A stretch of DNA of 36,736 nt from ZC4RG30 sp965652645 (GTDB taxonomy: Bacteria; Pseudomonadota; Gammaproteobacteria; Steroidobacterales; Steroidobacteraceae): assembly GCA_965652645.1 (NCBI GenBank), contig CBFGXE010000029.1:1-36736 (forward strand), given 5' to 3'. The notes beneath the pieces are model-generated. The model saw only the letters and a list, made by a program, of their open reading frames with translations, searched no databases and was not told the DNA's origin. Within the stretch, counting starts at the first letter, position 1. The number at the start of each line of letters is the position of its first letter. A program made the translations under genes and the position numbers. Shown in pieces: positions 25,355-34,266 of this stretch.

Positions 25355-26914
25355 TCACACTGGGCCGAAGGCGATGTGGTTGTCCAGGTTGGCGCCGAGG
25401 CCGTGCATCTGGAACAACGACTGCATCTCGCCTTCACGCCCATGCAACGCCAGGTAGTTGAGGATCACCTCTTCCACCAGCAGGTTCACGGCGTTCGCAC
25501 CAGGGTGCGATGACGTCACCACTGAACCCTCGGCGCTGTACCAGCCCAGCTGGCGCCTGGGAACACCACCGGTCATGGTGCGCATCACCGGCGGAGCACC
25601 GGGCCGGTAGACCAGCATCAATGACGACGCCGTGGCCTGGTTGTCGCCCGTCCACACGCCCTTGCCGCGGCCATTCGCCGAATTGTCGAGCATGCCGTTG
25701 GAGGACAGCGATCCGTCGCTGAACACGTAGATCATCAGCGGCCGCCCCACGCGCGCGGCGTACTCCAGGCAGGCGCCGATGCACTCGCCGGCACGCAGGT
25801 CGCGCAGTTCGCCGGTGGCACGCTCGCCGGTGTGGTAGTCGAATCCGCCCATCTGGATGGTGCCGGCGGCCGCATTGCCGTCGATCACCATCTTCATCAC
25901 CGCGGCGGTCTTGCGGAATTCGCCGTCGCCGTTGTACTCGGCCGGAGTCCAGATGCCGCTTGCGCCGACGATGCGCTCATCCAGCCCTGGGTTCAGCGAG
26001 GCCGGATCGTTGAAGCGCTCCGCCAGGTAGGCAGACTTGATGTAGCCGCACTTGTTGAATCGCTTGAGGTCCTCGTCGGTGGCCGTGCCCAGCAAGGTGT
26101 TCACGGCACCATGCTTGCGGTGCGTGAGCACGGCCATGGATTCCATCACCGCCACGGCGTCCGACGCGTCGGGGAACAGCGTGCCGAGCTCGCCGGTGTC
26201 GACCAGGCCCGTCACGTCGCTGGCGCGGTCCACCTTGGTGGGACGGATGGTGGGGTCGACCATGGAGATCGGCGCCACCGAATTGCCACCCGACTCGGAT
26301 GAAACCGACCCGATCAGCGTGAGCAGTTCGCCGCGTGCGCCGGTTTTCGCAATGCCGTACATCGGGTTGTGCGGATTGTTGCCGGTGTCATTTTCCGAAC
26401 GCGCCGCGATGATGCATCCGTCGGTGTTGGCGGCGGTGGCGAGCTGCGCCCGGCGCAGCATGCCGCGCAGGAAGGCGCTGTCGGAATGGAAGGCGATGTT
26501 GAACTGCGTATCAACCTGGTTGGGCAGGTTCGGCGTCATGTTGCCGGGCAGGCCCAGGCGCGAGTAGCCGGCGGTGGACAGGAAGTCCATCTGGCCGCCC
26601 TGCCGACCCATCAGCACGTTGCTGCCGGCGATGTTGGCACCGCCGGAGAGGTCGAAGGCGATGAAGGGAACCATGCCGTTGCCGCCGGAAATTCCGCAGC
26701 CGGCGGAGCCGATGTGGCTGAGGTCATCCAGCACGTCGGCACGCGCCCGGCCGGGGGCCAGCAGACCCGCCAGCGTGGGCATCACCACGGAGGCAGCGCC
26801 GGTGATGAGGCCGGCGGAGAGCATCTCGCGCCGGGTGACCGGCCGGCGATGGTCGCCGTGCAGGATGGGCTCGTTGATGCCACGTCCCTTCGGGATCTTG
26901 CGGATGTAACGCAT
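25355..26914 (-). CDS. Tat-exported DUF1501-like protein (often mislabelled GspF)
   Basis: The 519-aa protein has a twin-arginine signal: PVTRREMLSAGLITGAAS (about 25-42) followed by a hydrophobic stretch and ARAD, so it is folded, perhaps with a cofactor, before export. The body resembles DUF1501 (sulfatase/alkaline-phosphatase-like) proteins: FIAFDLSGGANIAGSN near 84, FDYHTGERATGELRDL near 354 and MIYVFSDGSLSSNGMLDN near 395. DUF1501 genes typically accompany PSCyt/PSD cytochrome genes, matching the two genes directly upstream (11-nt and 7-nt gaps). Related proteins are sometimes called GspF in databases, but no secretion-system membrane helices are present. Its enzymatic activity is unknown. 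Confidence 0.75.
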   Translation of the reverse strand: MRYIRKIPKGRGINEPILHGDHRRPVTRREMLSAGLITGAASVVMPTLAGLLAPGRARADVLDDLSHIGSAGCGISGGNGMVPFIAFDLSGGANIAGSNVLMGRQGGQMDFLSTAGYSRLGLPGNMTPNLPNQVDTQFNIAFHSDSAFLRGMLRRAQLATAANTDGCIIAARSENDTGNNPHNPMYGIAKTGARGELLTLIGSVSSESGGNSVAPISMVDPTIRPTKVDRASDVTGLVDTGELGTLFPDASDAVAVMESMAVLTHRKHGAVNTLLGTATDEDLKRFNKCGYIKSAYLAERFNDPASLNPGLDERIVGASGIWTPAEYNGDGEFRKTAAVMKMVIDGNAAAGTIQMGGFDYHTGERATGELRDLRAGECIGACLEYAARVGRPLMIYVFSDGSLSSNGMLDNSANGRGKGVWTGDNQATASSLMLVYRPGAPPVMRTMTGGVPRRQLGWYSAEGSVVTSSHPGANAVNLLVEEVILNYLALHGREGEMQSLFQMHGLGANLDNHIAFGPV

Positions 26915-26925
26915 GTTCGCTTCCT

Positions 26926-29394
26926 TTACAGAATCGAGAGCACGCCACTGCCCAGGGCGGCAGCACAGGCGGCCTTGGCGACGTTGGCACTGGAAGGGGG
27001 AACCGGCTTGGTGCGCAGGCGCTCGATCAGTGCATGCAGCTCCGTGCGGACCACGCCATCCTCCGGCTGCGAGGCGATGTTGCTGCCAACCACCTTCTGC
27101 AGCAGCGGGCCGACCAGCAGGTCCTTGCCGGCGTCATCGTCGAATTGGGTGCCCGCGGGCGCATCCACGTCGAAGTCCTCGCCGAAGAAGCTGGTGCGAT
27201 AGCCCTCGTTGTTGACCATCTCCGAGCAATACTTGATGGCCAGCTGCGCCACGCCCGTCTGGTGCGAAGCCAGGAAAGCCTCGATGCTGGGCACAGGCGG
27301 CAGCTGCTGCTGCACCTGCAGGTAGGTCTGGCGCACGCCATTGTTGGTGGTGGGCACCCCGGTGATTCGCGACATGCTCTGGTTGAGCTGCTCGAAGGTG
27401 CGCACACCGATGTCAGGCTGTGCCGGCAGGTCCACCGGGATGGGCGTGGCGCCGGCCAGCGGCGTGCGCGCATAGGTGTTGTTGCCGATGCGATCGAAGG
27501 TCAGGAAGAACTGATCGGTGGCCGGGCCCTTCTGCAGGCCGATCACGGTGCCGATGTCCGACAGGCGCTGGCCTGCATCGGGCGAGTAGGCTGCAGCGCT
27601 CAGCGTCGACTGCAGCTTCGCATAGGCCTGGCCGGCCTGCGCCTCGGCGCCATTGATGCCGATGCGGATGCCCTCGATGGGGATGGCGCCGGGCTCCGCG
27701 TCGGGGTCGAGGCTGATGAAGGTCGGCTTCGTGAACAGGTAGCCGTAGCTGTCGTAGACGCTGGCCTCGAACATGATGTAGCTCTGCGGCACGCCGGTGA
27801 GGGCGGTTACGTTGAACAGGAGGAAATAACGCTCGCCGACCCCCGCGGCGAAGTTCATCTGCACCTGCTCCTCCGTAAGCGCACGCTCATGGATGGCGAC
27901 GAAGCGGATCACGCCGCGCCACTGGCGATTGTTCGAGGTCTCGTTGCCGAACACCAGCGAAAACGTGTCGTCCCAGTCGGCCAGCGAGCCACCGTCGCGG
28001 GGGTCGAGGTCGCCGGTGAAATTGCCATTCACGTAGATGCGGCGGCCGTTCACCGGGTCGTAGTTGACGACAATGTGCTGCAGCGAGGCCTGCGCATCCT
28101 GGTCGTCGTCATTGGTCAGCAGCGCCGGGGCGCCATTGGCACCGGTGGTGCTGGAACGGTTCAGCGCCTCGTACTGGTAGGCCCTCTGGCCGAGCGTGAA
28201 ATTGCGCGCCATCGCACCACCGGAGTAGCTGACGATGTACGCATCTTCCTGGGTGACGTTGGCCGGCGCGGCCCATACCTCGATGGCGTATTCGCCAGTG
28301 GCCTGGATGCGGTTGGCCAGCTTGGCGCTGGCCGTGGTGGTGGCCTGCGCCTTGCCCCCGCCGGCACCGATGTTGATGCCCCAGCCACCCATGTGCGTGA
28401 TGTCGCCGGTGGTCGTGAGGTTCAGCTGCGGTTCGACACCGCTGGTGTCGACGACGGTGTTTTCGATGAGATCCTTGAACTGGTACTTGGCAATGGTGAA
28501 CTGCTCGAAGCGGTTGCCACCGGCGGCAACCGTGCCGTTGAAGAGCGTCAGCGCGCGGCTCACCTGCAAGGCCGGGTCGATCTCGGTCACTTCCACCAGG
28601 TCGGCGAAGTCCTGGATCGCCTGCAACATGTCCGCGGCGTCGTTGGCGCAGCTGTTGGTCCAGCAGTTGTGCGCATCGCCTCCGGCGGCATTCGGCGCCA
28701 CCCGGGTCACGAATCGCGAAGTGGCAGGCTCGTCGAGGTTGATCTTGGCGCGCGCGGCAGCATAGGCCTCGTTCACGTCGGGGCTGGCGAAGTTGCCGGG
28801 GGCCGGCTGCGCGGCGCCCGGGGAATGGCAGCGCGAGCAGTTGGCGGCGCCGCGCAGCAGCGCCCACACCGTGGATTCGAATGCCGCGGGGGAATCAGGG
28901 AAGGTCTTGGTGGCACCCACCTCCACGTCGTCGGGCGCCTGCAGCTCGATCTGCGTGCCGCCGCCCCCCACGCCACCGACCCAGTTCTGGATCCAGGTGG
29001 AGAGGATGTCGGCGCAGGCCTGCGTGCTGGCCATCCAGCAGTTGTGGCCGCCGGCCACCTTGGCCACCAGGGGCGACTGGTCCGGCTGCGTGGTATCGAT
29101 ATGCGCGAGCACCTCCGAATAGGCGAGGTTCACGTCGTCATTGCGGGCAAAGCGCGGCGGCTGGCCCGGCGTGGTCGCGTTGTGGCAGCCGCCACAGCGG
29201 TTGTTCGCCTTCACGTTCTGCCAGAAGGCCACGCGGAAGGCCTGCACGTCCGCGCTCTGCGGCGCCGGCCCGGTGTAGTCGTTCACGACCGGCGGGTTGG
29301 TATTGGGATTGGACGTGGTCGGCGCGCCGCCACCGCAGGCGGTGAGCGCGGCAAGACCCGTGGCAATCAGGATGGCCCGAAGCTTGTGCATCAT
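26926..29394 (-). CDS. Lipoprotein with two c-type heme modules and a LamG-like domain
   Basis: The 822-aa protein has a lipoprotein signal (LTAC, Cys20). Two tandem modules follow, each with a heme site and a later HNCW motif: CGGCH (67-71) with GGHNCWMASTQAC (116-128), and CSRCH (186-190) with DAHNCWTNSC near 231-240. Both also share DVNxAYxxxxAxI between these points, so they look duplicated. A concanavalin/LamG-like beta domain (about 330-560; YAIEVWAAP, GRRIYVNGNFTGDLDPRDGG, WRGVIRFVAIHERAL) precedes a C-terminal alpha-helical region. LamG domains bind sugars or proteins, so an outer-membrane or surface electron-transfer or adhesion role is plausible. The gene lies 7 nt after the mono-heme gene. 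Confidence 0.82.
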   Translation of the reverse strand: MMHKLRAILIATGLAALTACGGGAPTTSNPNTNPPVVNDYTGPAPQSADVQAFRVAFWQNVKANNRCGGCHNATTPGQPPRFARNDDVNLAYSEVLAHIDTTQPDQSPLVAKVAGGHNCWMASTQACADILSTWIQNWVGGVGGGGTQIELQAPDDVEVGATKTFPDSPAAFESTVWALLRGAANCSRCHSPGAAQPAPGNFASPDVNEAYAAARAKINLDEPATSRFVTRVAPNAAGGDAHNCWTNSCANDAADMLQAIQDFADLVEVTEIDPALQVSRALTLFNGTVAAGGNRFEQFTIAKYQFKDLIENTVVDTSGVEPQLNLTTTGDITHMGGWGINIGAGGGKAQATTTASAKLANRIQATGEYAIEVWAAPANVTQEDAYIVSYSGGAMARNFTLGQRAYQYEALNRSSTTGANGAPALLTNDDDQDAQASLQHIVVNYDPVNGRRIYVNGNFTGDLDPRDGGSLADWDDTFSLVFGNETSNNRQWRGVIRFVAIHERALTEEQVQMNFAAGVGERYFLLFNVTALTGVPQSYIMFEASVYDSYGYLFTKPTFISLDPDAEPGAIPIEGIRIGINGAEAQAGQAYAKLQSTLSAAAYSPDAGQRLSDIGTVIGLQKGPATDQFFLTFDRIGNNTYARTPLAGATPIPVDLPAQPDIGVRTFEQLNQSMSRITGVPTTNNGVRQTYLQVQQQLPPVPSIEAFLASHQTGVAQLAIKYCSEMVNNEGYRTSFFGEDFDVDAPAGTQFDDDAGKDLLVGPLLQKVVGSNIASQPEDGVVRTELHALIERLRTKPVPPSSANVAKAACAAALGSGVLSIL

Positions 29395-29401
29395 CCTCTC
29401 C

Positions 29402-30574
29402 TCAATTGCCCCTGCAGTACGCCGCGGTTTCGGCGAACACGTCCTTCACGCGGTAACCCTGGCCGCGGAAGATGCCCATCACGCGGTTGACCTCGTTCCG
29501 GTCGGCCGCATTCACCGGGGGCCTGAGGCACACGGTGCGGAACACCTTCTCGACCTGGCAGCGGGCGAATTGCTCGCTGTTGGCAAGCTCCTCTCCCATG
29601 GACTTCGCGCCGTTGCCGGACCCGGGCAGCGCCGGGCTCCAGCCCATCACGGTGTTGGCGCCCTCGCGCCAGTAGTTGGCCCAGCCGTCATCCGGCGTGA
29701 CGTAACCCGGCTTGAAGTTGTCCGAGTTGATCAGGTACTTCGGCTGCACCTGGCCCGGCGTGTACTGGATCTGGCCGCTGGTCTCGTCGAAGTTGTAGTA
29801 GGCGAAGGCCTGCGCCAGGGGATCCATGCCCGTGTGGCAGCCGATGCAGTTGTTCAGGAAGATGCGGCTGTCACCGCCCGGCGAGCGGCTCACGTCCTGG
29901 CGGATGCGGTCCGGCGGCAGCTGGGTGTCGTGCACCTGCTCCATGTCCCTGCACATGTGCGCCATCAGCGTGAAACGGAACATGGCGCGATTGGTGCCGG
30001 CGACGAAGAAGGACTGCGCCGCCGCGCGCGTGGTCATCACGCCCGCGGTGGCCGAGGACGGCAGGCCGGTGTTCCCGGACTGCGTGCTCCTCACCAGCAC
30101 CGCCTCGTCACCGAGGTTCAGGTCGTTGTTTTCCAGGTATTCGTAGAGGTTGTTGTTGTTGCTGCTGTAGGCGGGCATGCCGTTGCCGCCCACGTAGAGG
30201 ATGTCCCCCGACAGCACCTCGCGGAAATCCACGTCGTCGCGGATCATGCCGATCACCGTGGCGGTGTAGTCGTTCAGCGGCGCGAACACCGTCTGCTCGC
30301 GGTTCGTCCAGGGTGTCACCCAGTTCTTCAGCACGGTGGTGTAGAAGCTCGGGGCCTCCATGGCGCGCCGCGCTGCCTGCTCGGGCTGCCCGTTGAGGAT
30401 GTCCTGCTCCATCTGGTTGAGCACGGCAGCGCTGGGCGGCACGCCCGCGATGCGGTCATGGATGCGCTTGGCCTGGGCGCGCTCGGCGGGTCCTGCCTGG
30501 GCACCCGCCGCACATACCGCCAGCGCCACACCGATCGCCGCGGCGATCCGGTTGATCCTGTACATGTGCTTCAT
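29402..30574 (-). CDS. Exported mono-heme PSCyt/PSD-like protein
   Basis: The 390-aa protein has a signal peptide (cleavage near AQA-GPA, residue 27). RIAGVPPSAAVLNQM resembles the RLxGxPPT segment of planctomycete-type PSD (DUF1549/1592) proteins. One heme site, NNCIGCHTGMDPLAQAFAYY (CxxCH at 243-247), matches the CxxCHxxxDPLGFALENFD pattern of DUF1588. The C-terminus (VFRTVCLRPP to GYRVKDVFAETAAYC) resembles DUF1585. It is therefore a compact PSCyt/PSD protein, a group that co-occurs with DUF1501 genes such as the one two places downstream. It is the first gene of the long minus-strand run; the ribosome-binding site AGGACAGG precedes the ATG. Confidence 0.78.
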   Translation of the reverse strand: MKHMYRINRIAAAIGVALAVCAAGAQAGPAERAQAKRIHDRIAGVPPSAAVLNQMEQDILNGQPEQAARRAMEAPSFYTTVLKNWVTPWTNREQTVFAPLNDYTATVIGMIRDDVDFREVLSGDILYVGGNGMPAYSSNNNNLYEYLENNDLNLGDEAVLVRSTQSGNTGLPSSATAGVMTTRAAAQSFFVAGTNRAMFRFTLMAHMCRDMEQVHDTQLPPDRIRQDVSRSPGGDSRIFLNNCIGCHTGMDPLAQAFAYYNFDETSGQIQYTPGQVQPKYLINSDNFKPGYVTPDDGWANYWREGANTVMGWSPALPGSGNGAKSMGEELANSEQFARCQVEKVFRTVCLRPPVNAADRNEVNRVMGIFRGQGYRVKDVFAETAAYCRGN

Positions 30575-30791
30575 GAGACCTGTCCTGGTTCTGGTTGGCG
30601 GCCAATCTAGCGGCCCGCGAGCGTGGCCCGTAATGTCTCAATCAGACGACGTCGCCGCGCAACGACAACAGCCGGTTTCAGATCCCAAAGCTATGATTTC
30701 CCCCGCGATGTGGGAGCTGCGTCACAGTCACTCCGGGCTGTCACCAACTACTTAGTCTCCTGATGCCCGAAGCCGGGCCTGGCAGGTAAAC
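30575..30791. other. Divergent control region between the two arms of the envelope system
   Basis: This 217-bp gap separates the minus-strand run from the plus-strand series. It holds a minus-strand promoter candidate (30604-30633), a TATGAT box on the plus strand (about 30690-30695) without a good -35, the repeated words GTCAC/CTGTCAC (about 30720-30745), and a short GCCCG-aagc-CGGGC hairpin (about 30764-30777) just before the GTG of the beta-propeller gene. No open frame or RNA gene is recognised in it. Confidence 0.5.
30604..30633 (-). promoter_or_regulatory. Promoter candidate for the minus-strand heme/TPR/motor run
   Basis: TTACGG (30633-30628) and TAGATT (30609-30604) are 18 nt apart on the minus strand. 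They would start transcription about 25-30 nt before the ATG at 30574, leaving room for the AGGACAGG ribosome-binding site. Confidence 0.35.
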
Positions 30792-33521
30792 GTGAAGAGA
30801 TCTGCGACGATGTTGGTCCGCGCAATGGCGGCCTGTGCAATGGTGCTGGCTGGCGCCTGCAGCAGCGGTGGCAGCGTGAACATAGGCGGCGGACAGGGCA
30901 ATGACCCGGGCGCCGTGGATTTCCCCATTGCCTATGTAAAGCGCACCATCCCCCTGGAACAGGACGACCTGCGCCAGCAGCGCGACGCCGTGCCCGATGC
31001 CGACCTCTTCATGCGCAACCGCGCCTCGCCTTCCTCGGTGGAGATCGACATCACCGGACGCATCACGGGTAATGACCTCTACGACATCAAGGACGTGGAC
31101 GTGTCGCAGGATGGCCGCCGCATCGTGTTCGCGATGCGCGGCCCGCTGGAGGAGGACCAGGACGAGCGCGATCCGCCGAGCTGGGACATCTGGGAGTACG
31201 AGATCGGCAGCGACACGCTGCGCCGCGTGATCGCCTCCGCCACCACCGATTCCGAAGGCCACGACATCGGGCCGCAGTACCTGCCGGACGGCCGCATCCT
31301 CTTCACGTCCACTCGCCAGCGCCAGTCCCAGGCCATCCTGCGTGACGAGGGCAAACCAGGCTTTGAACTGCAGGCCCAGGGAGCCAACGAAAGCGCCTTC
31401 CTGCTGCACGTGATGGAGGCCGACGGCAGCGACATCCGCCAGATCACCTTCAACCAGAGCCATGACCTGTGGCCTTCGGTACTGGCGAGTGGGCGCGTGA
31501 TTTTCACGCGCCTGGATGGCGGCACGGGCCGGGGCATGCATCTCTATACCGCCAATCCCGATGGCACCGACCTGCAGCTGCTCTACGGGGCGCGCAGCCA
31601 CAACACCGGCACGCCCGGGCCTGGCGGCCCCACCACCATCCAGTTCACGCGGCCGCGCGAGATGGAGGACCGGCGCATCCTCACGCTGGTGCGGCCGTTC
31701 AGTGACAGCGATTTCGGCGGCGACCTGGTGCTGATCAACACCGAAACCTTCGTGGAAAACACCCAGGCGCTGGCCACGCATGCCGGCACCGCCGGCACGG
31801 CGCAGTCGCGCGCCACACCCAACCAGGTGTCGCTGGTGGAAGGCCCTTCGGTGGGTGGCCGCTTCCGCTCCGCATTCCCGTTGTGGGACGGCAGCAACCG
31901 GCTGCTGGTGAGCTGGTCGTTGTGCCGGCTGCGCGACAACTCGCAGGCACCCGCCGCCCTCGTGCCCTGCACCCAGGACCGCCTCAACGATCCGACCTTC
32001 GAGACGCGCTATGAGGCGGCGCCGCCGTTGTACAGTGCCTTCGTCTTCGATCCCGCGGACAACACCTTCAAGCCGCTATTCCAGCCCGAGGAAGGCGTGA
32101 TGATCACCGACCTGGTGGCGGCGCAGCCCCGAGCGCCCCAGCAGCACATTCCCGACCGCGCCACCGCCGGCATCAATTTCGACCCGTCGCTGGTGGGTGA
32201 AGGGCTGGGAGTGCTGGAGATCCGCAACGTCTACGACTTCGATGGCTCGCTGCGCAATACCAACCTGGGCCTCACGGGAGTCCCCGCCGCCACCGACACC
32301 GCCACGCTCGCCAATCCCGCCTCGCGCACTGCGGCACAACGCGCAGCGCGTTTCCTGCGCATCGAGAAGGCCGTGTCGCTGGGCGATGACCAGCTGGGTT
32401 TCCCCGACATCGCCAACCAGGCGTTCGGTGCGTCCAACTTCATGCGCGAGATCATCGGCTATGTGCCCATCGAGCCGGATGGCTCCGTGTCGGTGCAGGT
32501 GCCCTCGAACGTCGCGTTCGTGATCTCGGTGCTCGACGGCAATGGCCGGCGGCTGTTCCCGCAGCATCGCGCGTGGCTGCAGGTGCGGCCGGGCGAGATC
32601 CGGCGCTGCAATGGCTGCCACCAGCAGGTGGGCGAACAGGATCTCTCGCACGGCCGCGACGGCACCAGCTACGTGGCCGACAGCAGCTGGGGCGCCTCAC
32701 TTTCCGGCGCGCCCTTCCCCAACACCCTGCCCCTGACCGCTGCCAACGCGATGAGCGGGGACACCATGGCACAGGCGCGCGCGCGCACCAGCTGCGTGGC
32801 GGGCACTACCTGCTCGCAGAAGCCCAGCGTGAACGTCATCTTCGACGACGCCTGGACCGACCCGGTGGCCGCCGGACGCGACGCGGATGAATCCTTCGCC
32901 TGGACCTACGGCTCGCCCGGCCTGTCGACCCCTGCACCGGTGCGCCCGGGTTGCATCAGCAACTGGACCAGCACCTGCCGCATCATCATCAACTACGTGC
33001 AGCACATCCAGCCGATCTGGACCGCGGATCGCATGGTGGGCGGCGAGAACGTCACGTGCACGAACTGCCATGCCCCGCAGGACGGGAACGGCGCGGTACA
33101 ACTCCCGGGTGGCCAGCTCGACCTCACCGGCGGCCCGTCCGGGGAGGAGCAGCTGCACGTGGTGTCGTACCGCGAGCTTTTCTTCGCCGACGCCGTGCAG
33201 GACTTCGATGGAGTCTCGCTGACCGACCGCACCTTCGACGTGGTCGTCGGCACTGATCCTGATACCGGCGACCCCATCATCGAACAGCAGACCATCACGG
33301 CATCCCGGCCCCTGGTGCCGGGCAACGCGCGCGGCTCGCGTTTCTTTGCCTGTTTTGCGGGCGACAGCACATGTGCGACCGGCGATCCCGAGGGCACAGG
33401 TGGTATGGTTAACCATAATGGATTCCTGACGCCTTCCGAGCTGAGGCTGATCTCCGAGTGGGTCGACATTGGCGCACAGTATTTCAACAACCCGTTCGAC
33501 CCCGACGTTCCGCTCAACTAG
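30792..33521 (+). CDS. Di-heme beta-propeller lipoprotein, hydrazine-synthase-alpha-like architecture
   Basis: The 909-aa protein starts at GTG 30792 with a lipoprotein signal (MVLAGAC, Cys23). Residues about 95-450 contain PD40/TolB-type propeller blades (DVSQDGRRIVFAMRG, QYLPDGRILFTSTR, LYTANPDGTDLQLLY). A later domain contains VPIEPDGSVSVQVPSNVAF and HRAWLQVRPGEIRRCNGCHQ with heme site CNGCH (606-610); this arrangement resembles the middle domain of the hydrazine synthase alpha superfamily. A second heme site is CTNCH (756-760). Anammox chemistry is not implied, because the other subunits are absent. It is probably an outer-membrane-anchored redox protein and leads the plus-strand series opposite the minus-strand heme genes. 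An ATG at 30810 is an alternative start. Confidence 0.8.
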   Translation: MKRSATMLVRAMAACAMVLAGACSSGGSVNIGGGQGNDPGAVDFPIAYVKRTIPLEQDDLRQQRDAVPDADLFMRNRASPSSVEIDITGRITGNDLYDIKDVDVSQDGRRIVFAMRGPLEEDQDERDPPSWDIWEYEIGSDTLRRVIASATTDSEGHDIGPQYLPDGRILFTSTRQRQSQAILRDEGKPGFELQAQGANESAFLLHVMEADGSDIRQITFNQSHDLWPSVLASGRVIFTRLDGGTGRGMHLYTANPDGTDLQLLYGARSHNTGTPGPGGPTTIQFTRPREMEDRRILTLVRPFSDSDFGGDLVLINTETFVENTQALATHAGTAGTAQSRATPNQVSLVEGPSVGGRFRSAFPLWDGSNRLLVSWSLCRLRDNSQAPAALVPCTQDRLNDPTFETRYEAAPPLYSAFVFDPADNTFKPLFQPEEGVMITDLVAAQPRAPQQHIPDRATAGINFDPSLVGEGLGVLEIRNVYDFDGSLRNTNLGLTGVPAATDTATLANPASRTAAQRAARFLRIEKAVSLGDDQLGFPDIANQAFGASNFMREIIGYVPIEPDGSVSVQVPSNVAFVISVLDGNGRRLFPQHRAWLQVRPGEIRRCNGCHQQVGEQDLSHGRDGTSYVADSSWGASLSGAPFPNTLPLTAANAMSGDTMAQARARTSCVAGTTCSQKPSVNVIFDDAWTDPVAAGRDADESFAWTYGSPGLSTPAPVRPGCISNWTSTCRIIINYVQHIQPIWTADRMVGGENVTCTNCHAPQDGNGAVQLPGGQLDLTGGPSGEEQLHVVSYRELFFADAVQDFDGVSLTDRTFDVVVGTDPDTGDPIIEQQTITASRPLVPGNARGSRFFACFAGDSTCATGDPEGTGGMVNHNGFLTPSELRLISEWVDIGAQYFNNPFDPDVPLN

Positions 33522-34266
33522 CGCGCTGCCGGTCATCGCCTGCCTGGCCGCGATGTGCAATGTCCACACTGCGACCGCAGCCGATGCGCCGGTACAGCTC
33601 ACGGAACTGGTGGTCACCCAGGCCTACCTCGAACTGCACGAGGGGCCGGGTCGTGGTTATGCAGTCACCCAGGTCGTGCCCCGCGGCGACAGCTTCGAGG
33701 TGCTCTATCGCCGCACCGAGTGGTTCCGCGTGCGCACGCGCCGCGGCGTCGAGGGATGGGCGCATGAGCGCGAAGTGCTCAAGACCCTGCTGCCCGACGG
33801 CAGCCCCTTCACGATCAACCTGGGCGACCGCGCCGGCTTCACATCCCATCGCTGGGAGATCGGCAGCTCGGTGGGCGACTACGGCGGCGCAACGCTGATC
33901 GGTGCCTTTGCCTCGTTCTCGTTCAACGACCAGCTGAAGGCCGAGCTCACCGGCTCGCAGTTCCTGGGCAATGCCTCCAACGGCTGGTCGGCCGAGCTGG
34001 GCCTGGCGCATGTCTACCGGCCGGAGTGGCGCTTCTCGCCGCTGCTGACGCTGGGTACCGGCATCATCAGGATCACGCCCAAGTCCACGCTGGTGCTGCC
34101 GGAGGACCGCCTCGACCAGACCGCCTATGCGGGCGCCGGCGCCCGCTTCTACCTGACGCGGCGATTTTTCCTGCGCGGCGAATACCGGCACCACATGGTG
34201 TTCACCAGCCGCAACCAGAATGAGGAGATCGAGGAATGGAAGCTCTCTTTCGCGTTCTTCTTCTAG
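33469..34266 (+). CDS. SH3 domain plus outer-membrane beta-barrel protein
   Basis: The 265-aa protein begins at TTG 33469, overlapping the preceding gene by 53 nt; the start is uncertain, but a signal-like stretch (ALPVIACLAAMCNVHTATAADA, about 19-40) needs roughly this start. A bacterial SH3 domain follows (about 43-105: AYLELHEGPGRGYAVTQVV, WFRVRTRRGVEGWAHEREV). The rest (about 115-265) alternates polar and hydrophobic residues in eight or so strands and ends FAFFF, with the aromatic last residue expected of outer-membrane barrels. SH3 domains bind peptidoglycan or peptides, so this could anchor a barrel to the wall or to the TPR/TonB parts. It overlaps the next gene by 31 nt. Confidence 0.78.
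   Translation: MAHSISTTRSTPTFRSTSALPVIACLAAMCNVHTATAADAPVQLTELVVTQAYLELHEGPGRGYAVTQVVPRGDSFEVLYRRTEWFRVRTRRGVEGWAHEREVLKTLLPDGSPFTINLGDRAGFTSHRWEIGSSVGDYGGATLIGAFASFSFNDQLKAELTGSQFLGNASNGWSAELGLAHVYRPEWRFSPLLTLGTGIIRITPKSTLVLPEDRLDQTAYAGAGARFYLTRRFFLRGEYRHHMVFTSRNQNEEIEEWKLSFAFFF

Noticed and set aside
25355..26914. Reading the Tat-exported protein as general secretion protein GspF.
   Set aside because: GspF is a polytopic inner-membrane protein. This one has a twin-arginine signal and a soluble DUF1501-like body, and no other type II secretion genes are near.
27034..29490. An 818-codon plus-strand frame opposite the LamG di-heme lipoprotein gene.
   Set aside because: The minus strand has the lipobox, two CxxCH sites and internal duplication; the plus frame shows only Val/Ala/Gly/His composition.
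30792..33521. Calling this a true hydrazine synthase subunit.
   Set aside because: The beta/gamma subunits and other anammox genes are absent, and only the domain architecture is similar.
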